A program made the position numbers and the translations under genes. Under the pieces are notes generated by a model. The model was not told the DNA's origin and searched no databases. It worked only from the letters and a program-made list of their open reading frames with translations. A DNA stretch of 27,981 bases, taken from NCBI GenBank assembly GCA_023231065.1, contig JALNWE010000040.1, forward strand, positions 1 through 27,981. The letters are read 5' to 3'. Numbering within the stretch: the first letter of the stretch is position 1; each line of letters begins with the position of its first letter. Source of the stretch: Bacteroidales bacterium. GTDB lineage: Bacteria; Bacteroidota; Bacteroidia; Bacteroidales; FEN-979. Shown in pieces: positions 8,380-16,886 of the stretch.

Positions 8380-10087
8380 AGAATATCTTGCCTCGTTAAA
8401 AGAACGAGATGAACTAGATTCAGTTATCCCTGATTTACTAAGTGAACTAGGTCTAAATGTTTTTTCCAGGCCCGGCAGAGGTACACGACAAAATGGTGTT
8501 GATGTTGCTGCATTTGGGGCATTAAACGGAGGGGAGAAAAAGTTGTACCTGATTTCCATTAAGGCAGGTGATATTTCAAGAAGTAATTGGGACAGTGAAG
8601 ATCCTCAATCACTTCGTCCTTCTTTGAATGAAATTATAGACAGTTATATTCCTAACAGAGTTCCAACTAAGTATAAAGATAAGCCAATAGTGATTTGTCT
8701 TTGCTTTGGTGGGGATATTCAGGAACAAGTACGAAATCAAATTACTGGTTTTACAAATCAGAATACCAAGGGTGCTGTAAAATTTGAGGAATGGAATGGA
8801 GATAAACTAGCCGAGATGATTTTCTCGGGGTTTATTCAGGAAAAGTTCGTCCCAAAGGATTTTCAGTCAATGTTAAGAAAAGCTCTAGCACTTCTTGATG
8901 AACCAGATATTTCTTATAAAAGATATTCAGAACTAGTTCATGCTATAGTTGCCTCAGAAATAAAGAATGATAAGGCAAAGATTAAGGTTATCAGATTGCT
9001 AAACATATGTCTTTGGATATTATACTCATGGTGTAGAAAAGCCAATAACATTGAATCTGCATACCTTTCTTCAGAGTTGACACTCCTAAATGCCTGGGAA
9101 TTAGTTAAAACATCCTTTAAAAAAGAAGATAGAAAATCTGCAACCTTTAGGAATGCATTTTTAAATATTCTTCGGTTATACATTGAAATATCAAACCAAT
9201 ACCTGATCAAGATATTACCTGAAACAGAATCGCTTCATTCATTGTCAAGTGCAATTCGCGCGTCTAATCCCGTAGATGTCAACTTGCGATTATTTGACGT
9301 ACTGGGAAGAATTGCATTGTCTGGGGTATGGACATACTGGCTTGAGCAGGTTAATGGTTTTGCTATCAATAAGAAGTCTGATGACTTAAAGCCTAAAATC
9401 GAATTAATTTCATTAGGAATTGTAAGAATGATTGAGAATAACTCCATGCTCTATACCCCATATTTGGATTCTCAGGCAATTGAAATTGGAATTACATCTT
9501 GGTTTCTAGCCATGAATTCAAAGAATCTTACTGACTTGCATGAATGGTACGCGAGACTCATTCAACGGGTGCATTTTAATTTTCAAATCAATGATCATTA
9601 TCCATCGAACATTAATTCTTATCATGAACAGATTGAATTCCCTATGGAAAAATCCGATTCATACCGGGAAGAGGTTACTGCTGGGAGCATTTTGTATCCA
9701 TTATTAGCAGCATACTCAGCAATCCTTAACTACTCGGATCAATATAAATCAGTACAATCCCTTCAGACCGAATTTTTAAAGCATTGTAATTTCCAAATAT
9801 GGTTTCCAGATGAAACTTCCGAAACCCACTTTTACCTGAATGATGAGAGGCACGGGGCTACATTATCTCATGTCATCACTGACAGATCGGAAACGGATTT
9901 TTTAACACAACTTTTTAATGAATGCGACGCGACCAGCTATTTTCAAAATTTATCAGCAGTGAAATATGTTTTTTGGCCTATTATTTTCGTCTGTTGTCGG
10001 CATTATCGTCTTCCTTTGCCTATTCATTTTTTAAAAAGTTTCTTATCATATGCTCCATCAAATGTTCAATTTTCAGAAGCTCATTGA
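8363..10087 (+). CDS. PD-(D/E)xK-like nuclease domain fused to a helical C-terminus
   Basis: 574 residues from ATG 8363; a TTG five codons earlier (8348) is possible, but ATG gives a natural start (MKLILKEYLASLKERDEL). The first 75 residues fit a restriction-endonuclease-like fold: an early helix with acidic residues (E18, E28), GLNVFSRPGRGTRQNGVDV with D47, then a beta strand LYLISIKAGD in which S65-x-K67 takes the place of the usual (D/E)-x-K. A second motif, EEWNGDKLAEMIFSGFI, follows near residue 150, and the remaining roughly 400 residues look helical. I infer a DNA or RNA cleaving effector, with the Ser replacement leaving activity uncertain. The 17-bp overlap with the upstream helical-repeat gene argues that the two act together. 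Confidence 0.75.
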   Translation: MKLILKEYLASLKERDELDSVIPDLLSELGLNVFSRPGRGTRQNGVDVAAFGALNGGEKKLYLISIKAGDISRSNWDSEDPQSLRPSLNEIIDSYIPNRVPTKYKDKPIVICLCFGGDIQEQVRNQITGFTNQNTKGAVKFEEWNGDKLAEMIFSGFIQEKFVPKDFQSMLRKALALLDEPDISYKRYSELVHAIVASEIKNDKAKIKVIRLLNICLWILYSWCRKANNIESAYLSSELTLLNAWELVKTSFKKEDRKSATFRNAFLNILRLYIEISNQYLIKILPETESLHSLSSAIRASNPVDVNLRLFDVLGRIALSGVWTYWLEQVNGFAINKKSDDLKPKIELISLGIVRMIENNSMLYTPYLDSQAIEIGITSWFLAMNSKNLTDLHEWYARLIQRVHFNFQINDHYPSNINSYHEQIEFPMEKSDSYREEVTAGSILYPLLAAYSAILNYSDQYKSVQSLQTEFLKHCNFQIWFPDETSETHFYLNDERHGATLSHVITDRSETDFLTQLFNECDATSYFQNLSAVKYVFWPIIFVCCRHYRLPLPIHFLKSFLSYAPSNVQFSEAH

Positions 10088-10150
10088 TTAATATAAGTTT
10101 AAAAAAAATCGTTGTTTTGCAGAATTATCCTTCTCGATTGTAAAATTTAA

Positions 10151-10882
10151 ATGGAAACTGATTATTTTAAAACTTACGGAACATGTGCAATATGTGGCCA
10201 CGAAGGCAAATTATCCTTTGAGCACGTTCCACCCCAAGCGGCATACAATGATTCTCCCATCTTTGTACAAGGTCATGTCCATTTGACCGAACAAACAAGT
10301 CCATTATATGGAAAGAAAATGAAAAGCAACCGGGGTAGTGGTGGCTATACTTTATGTGAATCCTGTAACAAAAAAACTGGAAGCTGGTATGGTTCTGCAT
10401 TCAATGATTTTGTTCATCAAGGAATGGCAATCATAGGACAATATAAGCATCCTGTTCCGGTAATCACGGGGACCTATAAAATAAAGCCTCTGAACGTGAT
10501 AAAACAGATCATTACTATGTTCTTAGCAATCGAAAAAGGAGGAATTCTAAGAGCAGATACGAATTTAATAGATTTTATCCTGAACAAGTCTAAAACTCAA
10601 CTTCCCTCTAGGTATGGGGTCTATTTATATTCAAATATGGCTTCACAAAGCAGGATGATGGGGTATACATTTGTAGGCGGTGATACTCGGAGATTTAAAA
10701 AGTGGTCTGAGATTAATTTCAAACCTTTTGGCTATTTTTTAACAGATGAATCAGATCCTCCAAATAGACTGATGTGCAAAATAACCAGTTGGAGTAACTT
10801 TTCCTATAATCAGGAGGTCTCAGTTCAAATTACTACATGCTATCTACATGTTGATTCTTGGATTATTGGAACTTATAAATGA
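10151..10882 (+). CDS. HNH-type endonuclease-like protein
   Basis: 243 residues. The N-terminus has a zinc-binding HNH arrangement: C12-x2-C15 (TCAICGHEG), the H25-containing SFEHVPPQ, and C69-x2-C72-N73 (LCESCNKKTG). Such CxxC...H...CxxC(N) modules coordinate a structural zinc next to the beta-beta-alpha metal site in many HNH nucleases. The C-terminal 150 residues (after about VIKQIITMFLAIEK) are not recognised and could bind target or partner. It lies 63 bp after the helical-nuclease gene on the same strand with similar AT-rich composition, so it may be the third member of that module or an independent nuclease. No clear promoter was found in the gap. Confidence 0.7.
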   Translation: METDYFKTYGTCAICGHEGKLSFEHVPPQAAYNDSPIFVQGHVHLTEQTSPLYGKKMKSNRGSGGYTLCESCNKKTGSWYGSAFNDFVHQGMAIIGQYKHPVPVITGTYKIKPLNVIKQIITMFLAIEKGGILRADTNLIDFILNKSKTQLPSRYGVYLYSNMASQSRMMGYTFVGGDTRRFKKWSEINFKPFGYFLTDESDPPNRLMCKITSWSNFSYNQEVSVQITTCYLHVDSWIIGTYK

Positions 10883-10921
10883 AATTTATTGAGTGAAAAA
10901 ACCGTGTTCAAATCCTTTTGT

Positions 10922-10929
10922 TAACTTTG
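10922..10929 (+). promoter_or_regulatory. -7 promoter element of the type IIG gene
   Basis: TAACTTTG fits TAnnTTTG exactly and lies 21 bp before ATG 10951, predicting a leader of about 15 nt. It overlaps an alternative TTG start at 10918, which argues for the ATG. No TTTG at -33 spacing was found. Confidence 0.45.
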
Positions 10930-10950
10930 ATCTTACAAAGCACCCTGTTA

Positions 10951-13900
10951 ATGGAGATCATTTTAAAATCCCCTCGTAAATCCCTCAATAAAGCCTACCT
11001 CAAGGTAAAACCTTTAAGGAGTGAGATTGAACTTTTTAAGAAGAACCTTATTGGTCTGCTGGATGGCTTGGATGAAACCGAATCAGAGGAACACAACAAA
11101 AATGACCTGGTTACTTTTTTGAAGAATACATTCTACCAACAGTTCTATGTAAATACAAAAGAACGGACGGATCTTGTAATCCACAGCGGTCCCGATTCAA
11201 AGAGTTTGCCGGGCATCATGATCGAAGCGAAGAAGCCTTCGAATAAATCCGAAATGATCCGCCCTGATAACCTGAATGCGAAAGCTTTTCATGAATTGAT
11301 CCTCTATTACCTGCGGGAAAGGATTACAAACCATAATCTTGAAATCAAACATCTGATAGTTACCAACATCTATGAATGGTTTGTATTTGATGCCATTCTT
11401 TTCGAGAAAACTTTCGCCGGGAATAAAAAGTTGGTACAACAATTCAATGATTTTGAAGAAGGGCGACTCATAGGAAAGAATACCGACTTTTTCTACAAGG
11501 AAATTGCAGAACCTTTTGTAGCTGAACTGGATTCAGAAGTTTGTTTTACCTGGTTTGATTTCCGGGAATATGACAAACCCCTCCGGAATGAAGACAAGAG
11601 GGACGATTCCAAGCTGATTGCTCTCTATAAGCTGCTTTCTCCGGAACATTTGTTAAAACTTCCTTTTGCCAATGACAGCAACAGCCTGGATAGGGGATTC
11701 TATTCTGAATTGCTTCATATCATCGGGTTGTCCGAAACCAAGGAAGGAAGTAAAAAACTCATCGGCCGCAAAAACGAAGGTGAACGTAATTCCGGTTCTC
11801 TGATCGAAAGCGCCATTATCCAGCTCGATAACCTGGATAAAATATCACGGCTCGAAAAACCTGCTCAGTTTGGTGACACAGTCCAGGAACGTTTGTTTAG
11901 TGTCGCCCTTGAATTGTCCATCACATGGATAAACCGCATCCTTTTCCTCAAACTCCTGGAGGCACAGATGATCCGATATCATAAAGGCGATCCTGCATAT
12001 GCCTTCCTTAATTGTGAAAAGGTTCAGAATTTTGACGATCTTAATACGCTCTTCTTTGGTGTATTGGCCCGGATGCAAAGTGACAGGAATGAAGATGTAA
12101 GAAAACTTTATACCAATGTTCCTTATCTGAACAGTTCGTTGTTTGAACCAACAGTTATTGAGCATTCCTGTTTGTTCATCAGCCAGTTGAAGGATGGCAA
12201 ATTGCCAATTCTCGCTTCAACTGTTTTGAAAAATAACAACGGGAAAAAGGTCAAAGGCGAGCTTTTTACGCTTGAATACCTGTTTAAATTCCTTGATGCC
12301 TATGATTTTGCCGGTGAAGGTTCAGAAGAGATCCAGGAAGAGAACAAAACCCTGATAAACGCCTCGGTTCTCGGGTTGATCTTCGAAAAGATCAACGGTT
12401 ATAAAGACGGTTCTTTCTTTACACCCGGCTTCATAACCATGTACATGTGCCAGGAAACGATCCGCCGGGCGGTTCTACAGAAGTTTAAAGACACAAAAGG
12501 CTGGGAATGCCAGGATCTGAAAGAACTTTACAACAAAATAGTTGATTTGCAGGAAGCCAATAAGATCATAAATGATCTTAAGATCTGTGACCCGGCAGTG
12601 GGTTCCGGTCATTTCCTGGTTTCAGCCCTGAACGAGATCATCGCCATCAAGAGTGAACTCAGGATATTATCGGACGGAGAGGGAAAAAGGCTAAAGGAAT
12701 ATCATGTTGAAGTTGTCAATGACGAGCTGATCATCACCGACGAAGATGGAGATTTGTTTGAGTATAATCCCTCAAGTCCTGAGAGCCAGCGGGTCCAGGA
12801 AACCATGTTCAGAGAGAAACAAACAATCATTGAAAACTGTTTGTTTGGGGTAGATATAAATCCCAATTCCGTGAAGATTTGCCGGCTGCGGCTTTGGATC
12901 GAACTGCTTAAGAATGCGTATTACAAGCAGCCTCACCCCCCAACCCCCTCTCCAAAAGGAGAAGGGGAGCTTGAAACCCTTCCAAACATTGACATCAATA
13001 TCAAATGCGGAAATTCGCTGATCTCACGCTATTCGCTTGATGCAGATATTAAACTGGCATTGAAGAAAAGCAAATGGAGCATTGACAGCTACCGATTGGC
13101 CGTGATGTCATATCGGAATGCCACCAGTAAAGAGGAAAAGCGAACGATGGAGCGACTGATCGAATCGATCAAATCCGATTTCGAAACGGAAGTTGCTGCC
13201 AACGATAAGCGGTTGCTTCAGTTGAAGAAGTTGAGTGGCGATCTTTTCAACCTTACACAACAAACATCACTCTTTGAAAGAACCAAGAAAGAGCTGGCTG
13301 AGTGGAACAAACAGGTGAATGAGCTGACAGTTAAAATTAAGAAACTCGAAACTGAACTCGAAGGGATAAAGAACAATAAGATATACGAGAATGCCTTTGA
13401 ATGGCGATTTGAATTTCCTGAAGTACTCAATAATGAAGGGGATTTCGAGGGGTTTGATGTAGTGATTGGGAATCCACCGTATGGCGCATCTTTCAGTCAT
13501 GAAGATAAAAAATACATTCAAGAAAGATTCCTTTCATATAAGTACAGATTTGATAGTTATATTTATTTTGTAGAATTAGGACTGATAATTTTGAAAAAGA
13601 ATGGGTACTTAGAATTCATTACCCCAATTTTATGGTTAACCTTAGAAAACTGCTATAATTTACGGTCCATTGTGATTAAAGAAAATGATTTGCGTCGTAT
13701 TTTCATACACGGGGAAAGTGTTTTTGAAGAGGCCGTGGTGAATACATGTTCTTTTCAGGTTCAAAAATCCATACCCAAAGATGATTTATTAATTTTACGT
13801 GAAACTGGAACAGAATCAGTACAAAAATCATTGTGGATCGACACTAGTTCATTACAGATCGATTGCAGAACTTCCCAAAAATCAAAAGCAATTGTTGAAA

Positions 13901-14592
13901 AAGTAAAAAAGCAATCGATAAACCTTTTTGAATTTGGTGAAATTATACAAGGTTTAACTACCTATGATAAATATCAAGGCCAGTCAGAAGAGATTATAAA
14001 GAATCGCGCATTTCATTTTGATCACAAACATGATGATACTTGTGGGAAATGGCTTGAAGGGAAAAACGTGAATAGATATTCTATCTCTTGGGGAAACGAA
14101 TGGTTGAGCTATGGAGATTGGTTAGGAGCCCCGCGTGAAAAAAAGTTTTTCGAAGGAAGAAGGATTTTATTCAGAGAAGTACCAGGCAAAGGAAAACGAA
14201 TTCAGGCATGTATAACAGAGGATGAATTCTATTATGGACACAGCATTACTCCATTTAAGCCATTTGAGGATCATCAAAAAGATCTTGAATACATTCTTGG
14301 AATAGCCAATTCTAAACTCATTAGTTGGTTTGGAAGGTACACCTTAACAAATTTTGGGAAAGACGTTTTTCCAAAGTTGAACCCAAACGATGTTAAAGAG
14401 CTACCCGTTCCAAAGACCTTCTTATTGTATGAAAAGATTTCTAACATTGTTCAAGATATTCTCATTGCAAAAAATACTGCTCCATTTGCAAACACTATAG
14501 AACAGGAAGCAGCAATCGATCTGCTTGTTTATGAACTTTATGGCCTTACAGACGATGAAATAAAAATTGTGGAAAATGAGATGATAGAATGA
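10951..14592 (+). CDS. Type IIG restriction-modification enzyme (Eco57I-like, nuclease and N6-adenine methyltransferase in one chain)
   Basis: 1213 residues from ATG 10951. A PD-(D/E)xK nuclease lies at the N-terminus (D74 in RTDLVI; E92-x-K94 in GIMIEAKKP). The gamma-class N6-adenine methyltransferase core follows: motif X GSFFTP at about 487, SAM-binding motif I DPAVGSGHF at about 547, the GVDINPNSVKICRLRLW segment, and catalytic NPPY near 841. Several hundred residues after NPPY form the target-recognition domain (for example EIIQGLTTYDKY, GRYTLTNFGKDVFPKLN). The enzyme should methylate one strand of its site and cut nearby DNA in the cytoplasm. The length fits type IIG. All hallmark motifs are intact, so it is probably active. 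An in-frame palindromic insertion lies at about 661-673. The stop overlaps the start of a 130-residue partner by 4 bp. Confidence 0.92.
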   Translation: MEIILKSPRKSLNKAYLKVKPLRSEIELFKKNLIGLLDGLDETESEEHNKNDLVTFLKNTFYQQFYVNTKERTDLVIHSGPDSKSLPGIMIEAKKPSNKSEMIRPDNLNAKAFHELILYYLRERITNHNLEIKHLIVTNIYEWFVFDAILFEKTFAGNKKLVQQFNDFEEGRLIGKNTDFFYKEIAEPFVAELDSEVCFTWFDFREYDKPLRNEDKRDDSKLIALYKLLSPEHLLKLPFANDSNSLDRGFYSELLHIIGLSETKEGSKKLIGRKNEGERNSGSLIESAIIQLDNLDKISRLEKPAQFGDTVQERLFSVALELSITWINRILFLKLLEAQMIRYHKGDPAYAFLNCEKVQNFDDLNTLFFGVLARMQSDRNEDVRKLYTNVPYLNSSLFEPTVIEHSCLFISQLKDGKLPILASTVLKNNNGKKVKGELFTLEYLFKFLDAYDFAGEGSEEIQEENKTLINASVLGLIFEKINGYKDGSFFTPGFITMYMCQETIRRAVLQKFKDTKGWECQDLKELYNKIVDLQEANKIINDLKICDPAVGSGHFLVSALNEIIAIKSELRILSDGEGKRLKEYHVEVVNDELIITDEDGDLFEYNPSSPESQRVQETMFREKQTIIENCLFGVDINPNSVKICRLRLWIELLKNAYYKQPHPPTPSPKGEGELETLPNIDINIKCGNSLISRYSLDADIKLALKKSKWSIDSYRLAVMSYRNATSKEEKRTMERLIESIKSDFETEVAANDKRLLQLKKLSGDLFNLTQQTSLFERTKKELAEWNKQVNELTVKIKKLETELEGIKNNKIYENAFEWRFEFPEVLNNEGDFEGFDVVIGNPPYGASFSHEDKKYIQERFLSYKYRFDSYIYFVELGLIILKKNGYLEFITPILWLTLENCYNLRSIVIKENDLRRIFIHGESVFEEAVVNTCSFQVQKSIPKDDLLILRETGTESVQKSLWIDTSSLQIDCRTSQKSKAIVEKVKKQSINLFEFGEIIQGLTTYDKYQGQSEEIIKNRAFHFDHKHDDTCGKWLEGKNVNRYSISWGNEWLSYGDWLGAPREKKFFEGRRILFREVPGKGKRIQACITEDEFYYGHSITPFKPFEDHQKDLEYILGIANSKLISWFGRYTLTNFGKDVFPKLNPNDVKELPVPKTFLLYEKISNIVQDILIAKNTAPFANTIEQEAAIDLLVYELYGLTDDEIKIVENEMIE
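12931..12970 (+). repeat. In-frame palindromic insertion inside the methyltransferase domain
   Basis: C-rich then G-rich DNA with arms CCCCCTCTCC (12944-12953) and GGAGAAGGGG (12958-12967), one mismatch, and an AAAA loop. It encodes PHPPTPSPKGEGE between the methyltransferase strands after motif III and GNSL. The composition and proline-rich product differ sharply from the surrounding protein. I recognise this type of short palindrome as one that recurs in Bacteroidetes genomes and is tolerated at surface loops. Confidence 0.75.
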
Positions 14593-14981
14593 AACAGACC
14601 ACAGACCTCAAATTTGTTACAAAAGAAATCTTTAAGAATGGTTCTATCAAACTTCATTTTATTGAAAGTGAAGTTTATGGAATCCTCTATTCATTAGGAT
14701 ATCGGTTCGTGCGGATTGACCGAAAGCCATTCTATTACAAGATAGATGATTTATCTAAAATTCGTCTCATTAAGCATTTTCAAGAGTTTCGTGATGCTTT
14801 TGCAGGTTATTTAAAGCAACTTGATATTCCGGTAAATGAACGTAATGAGATCCTTAACACATACTACTCAAAAATGCCAATTAAACGGAATGGTTCGATT
14901 GAGCGTTATCTTGCAGATACAGTTGAACCTGGCTTCTGGCTGATCAGCGAGATCAAGAGACAGACCGAAGACTTTCATTGA
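14589..14981 (+). CDS. Small unknown protein coupled to the type IIG enzyme
   Basis: 130 residues, starting inside the last codons of the type IIG gene (ATGA overlap), so it is translated from the same message. No firm family. Residues about 20-75 (FIESEVYGILYSLGYRFVRI, then a short beta unit FYYKIDDLSKI and helices) recall the small N-terminal module of some phage primase-helicases, but this is a weak resemblance. No nuclease or membrane motif was seen. Given the coupling, it may modulate the IIG enzyme or help target it, or be an anti-restriction control element. Ends about 65 bp before the next gene. Confidence 0.65.
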   Translation: MKQTTDLKFVTKEIFKNGSIKLHFIESEVYGILYSLGYRFVRIDRKPFYYKIDDLSKIRLIKHFQEFRDAFAGYLKQLDIPVNERNEILNTYYSKMPIKRNGSIERYLADTVEPGFWLISEIKRQTEDFH

Positions 14982-15045
14982 TCGACCATTCTTGTTGAAG
15001 TGAAATTCGGTATAAAAATCGCCGGAATCTTTGTAATTTTGCTTT

Positions 15046-15825
15046 GTGGAAAAAACAGGATACATAGAGATCAGGATTAAAGGTTTAAAAGGCAACCTGG
15101 AACTTACACCGGATAATTATGATATCCGTGAAGTTATCGGGGTTCTTGAGCAAACCGAGAGCCTGCTTTTCCCGGGAGAGAAACGGGAACGACCGACAAT
15201 CAGTTACCGGCAGGAAGCTGGATCTGTAAAGCATATTTTCCAGACGAGTATGCAGACCATAATAGGTTTTACTGCAATTCTTGGGCAAATCACAACCTCA
15301 CAGAATATTGATTTTCTCGAACTGAATACGGCCAGAGCTATCGAATCTTTCCAAGATAATGCAATTAAAAAGGATTACGTTATCTTTCTGAAAACCTCTC
15401 TACCAGAATCGACCGTGCTTCGAATTGATAAAACCACCAGGTATTTTCGTACTTCGAACGTTTGGGCCGATGCGGAATTTTATTTCTATGGAAAAATCAC
15501 AAACGCCGGTGGGAAGGAAAGGGTTAATATCCATGTAAATACCGAGGATCTCGGAATTATCCGGATCGAGACACCCCAGCCGGTTCTCGAAAATCTGGAA
15601 GAAAATATTTTGTACAAATCATTTGGCATAAGAGCATCGGGAAAGCAAAATACTGAGACCGGTGAAATTGATAAAGGCAGCCTGGTCTTTCTTGAAATGA
15701 TTGATTACAGCCCTAAATACGATAATGATTATCTGCAGAAAATCAGGAAAAAAGCAAAAACCTGGCTCGGATCAATAAATCCGGATGACTGGTTACGCGA
15801 AGTGAGAGGAGGGTACAATGCCTAA
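15046..15825 (+). CDS. Conserved-looking unknown protein upstream of a PIN ribonuclease, possible antitoxin
   Basis: 259 residues from a GTG start (15046); no in-frame ATG occurs near the N-terminus and EKTGYIEIRIKGLKG is a natural beginning. The sequence alternates strands and helices, with LLFPGEKRERP and SVKHIFQTSMQTIIGF as the most distinctive parts. No known DNA-binding fold or catalytic motif was recognised. It overlaps the PIN gene by 8 bp, so the pair is co-translated; in such pairs the first gene is often the antitoxin, but 259 residues is long for one. Two TAnnTTTG-like boxes lie just upstream (15026-15033 with one mismatch, and the exact TAATTTTG at 15034-15041), the second so close that the message could be nearly leaderless. 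Confidence 0.7.
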   Translation: MEKTGYIEIRIKGLKGNLELTPDNYDIREVIGVLEQTESLLFPGEKRERPTISYRQEAGSVKHIFQTSMQTIIGFTAILGQITTSQNIDFLELNTARAIESFQDNAIKKDYVIFLKTSLPESTVLRIDKTTRYFRTSNVWADAEFYFYGKITNAGGKERVNIHVNTEDLGIIRIETPQPVLENLEENILYKSFGIRASGKQNTETGEIDKGSLVFLEMIDYSPKYDNDYLQKIRKKAKTWLGSINPDDWLREVRGGYNA

Positions 15826-16300
15826 AGGTGTTTTACTCGATACCAACTTTTTCCTTAGGTTCTTGAAAGAGGATGATCCTTTGTTTAAAAGTGCAGATGA
15901 TTATTTCCGGTATTTTCTGAAGGAAGAATATTCTCTGTATGTGTCAACTGTGACCATTGCCGAGTTTTGCGTGGGAGGATCTCCGGATGAATTGCCATTG
16001 AAGAACCTCAGGATACTTCCATTCAATTATAATCATGCTGTCAGGACGGGGGATTTTGCAAGATGTTTGTTTGATGCCAGACGGAAAGGATCTGTTACAT
16101 TTAAAGAAAGGCTGCTTATTCCAAATGATGCAAAATTGTTCGCTCAGGCTGATTCAGAGGCGAGTATCGAGTATTTTGTGACGACCGATTCGGAGAGTCT
16201 TAAAGCCTTTGCCGTCCTTAAACAAAGCGCCAAACCCTTGTTTTCAGTAATTGACCTCAATACGCGATATTCTGAAGCTTTCGGGATTTTGGATTTATAG
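15818..16300 (+). CDS. PIN-domain ribonuclease, VapC-like
   Basis: 160 residues with the four acidic positions of PIN nucleases: D8 (VLLDTNFFLRF), E49 (STVTIAEFCVG), D104 (IPNDAKLFAQA) and D124 (FVTTDSES). These bind Mg2+/Mn2+ for single-strand RNA cleavage. Length is a little above the usual 130-145 of VapC toxins. The start ATG lies within the last codons of the preceding 259-residue gene, which replaces the small VapB antitoxin normally seen. A toxin role that cleaves tRNA or rRNA on stress or infection is inferred from the family; a non-toxin RNA-processing role is the alternative. Confidence 0.8.
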   Translation: MPKGVLLDTNFFLRFLKEDDPLFKSADDYFRYFLKEEYSLYVSTVTIAEFCVGGSPDELPLKNLRILPFNYNHAVRTGDFARCLFDARRKGSVTFKERLLIPNDAKLFAQADSEASIEYFVTTDSESLKAFAVLKQSAKPLFSVIDLNTRYSEAFGILDL

Positions 16301-16886
16301 GCTTTTTCCAGTAGAATTCCGTACTCAGCTACCCGATTCATCAGGCATTAACTGCCGTGTTATCATTAAAATTTCAGGAATTTTGGATCCTCATGGATTC
16401 CGTCATCATTATTCTGGGCTATAACAATGTCCATTTTCTGTGCCCTTCTTTCATTGACAATCCTGTTTTCCTTTACCCGATTTGGTTTTGCAAAGATTCA
16501 CGCCTTTGTTTCCCGGTCAATTCATCTGCTAAGCTAAAATCCCCTTCCTGGGTACAGTTCCACTCATTCAAGGATTTTCCCGGCATATCCTTATTATATT
16601 CCGGTATTCCAATGGATCCAAATCCTCCGACCGGATAAGATAAGCGTTTGTGTTTTCATAAGTAGGTTGTCAGAGAGTCTGCTGCCGGAGAGATCTGGCA
16701 GGCTTTTTCATTCATTTATTTTAGGCTGAAGTATAGTATACATCAGAATGAGAAAAGATTTTCTACCTTTACACCCATATTCATTTTGCAATAATCCTGG
16801 AAAGAAATTGTAAACAATGATCTATCTGATTACTTGTAGTTTATGGGGATTGCAAAAAAGAACTAAGGGAAAATAAATTTAACCTA
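16301..16886. other. Gene-free gap before the GHKL operon
   Basis: No convincing gene. The minus strand at about 16490-16637 reads open as phrases such as PGKSLNEWN and SLADELTGKQRRESLQNQIG before a stop, possibly a remnant. A weak hairpin CTGCC/GGCAG at 16682-16701 followed by five T could end upstream transcription. The perfect palindrome GTATAGTATAC at 16731-16741 lies upstream of a -7-like box TACCTTTA (16764-16771, one mismatch to TAnnTTTG) and could be an operator for the operon starting at 16887. The leader would be about 110 nt. Confidence 0.4.

Noticed and set aside
10918..10950. Upstream TTG start for the type IIG enzyme
   Set aside because: It overlaps the -7 promoter box TAACTTTG, so transcription would begin after it; ATG 10951 fits better.
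16357..16638. 93-codon plus-strand frame before the GHKL operon
   Set aside because: Unusual Phe/Pro/Ser-rich composition without domain features; the opposite strand looks at least as protein-like, so no gene is supported.
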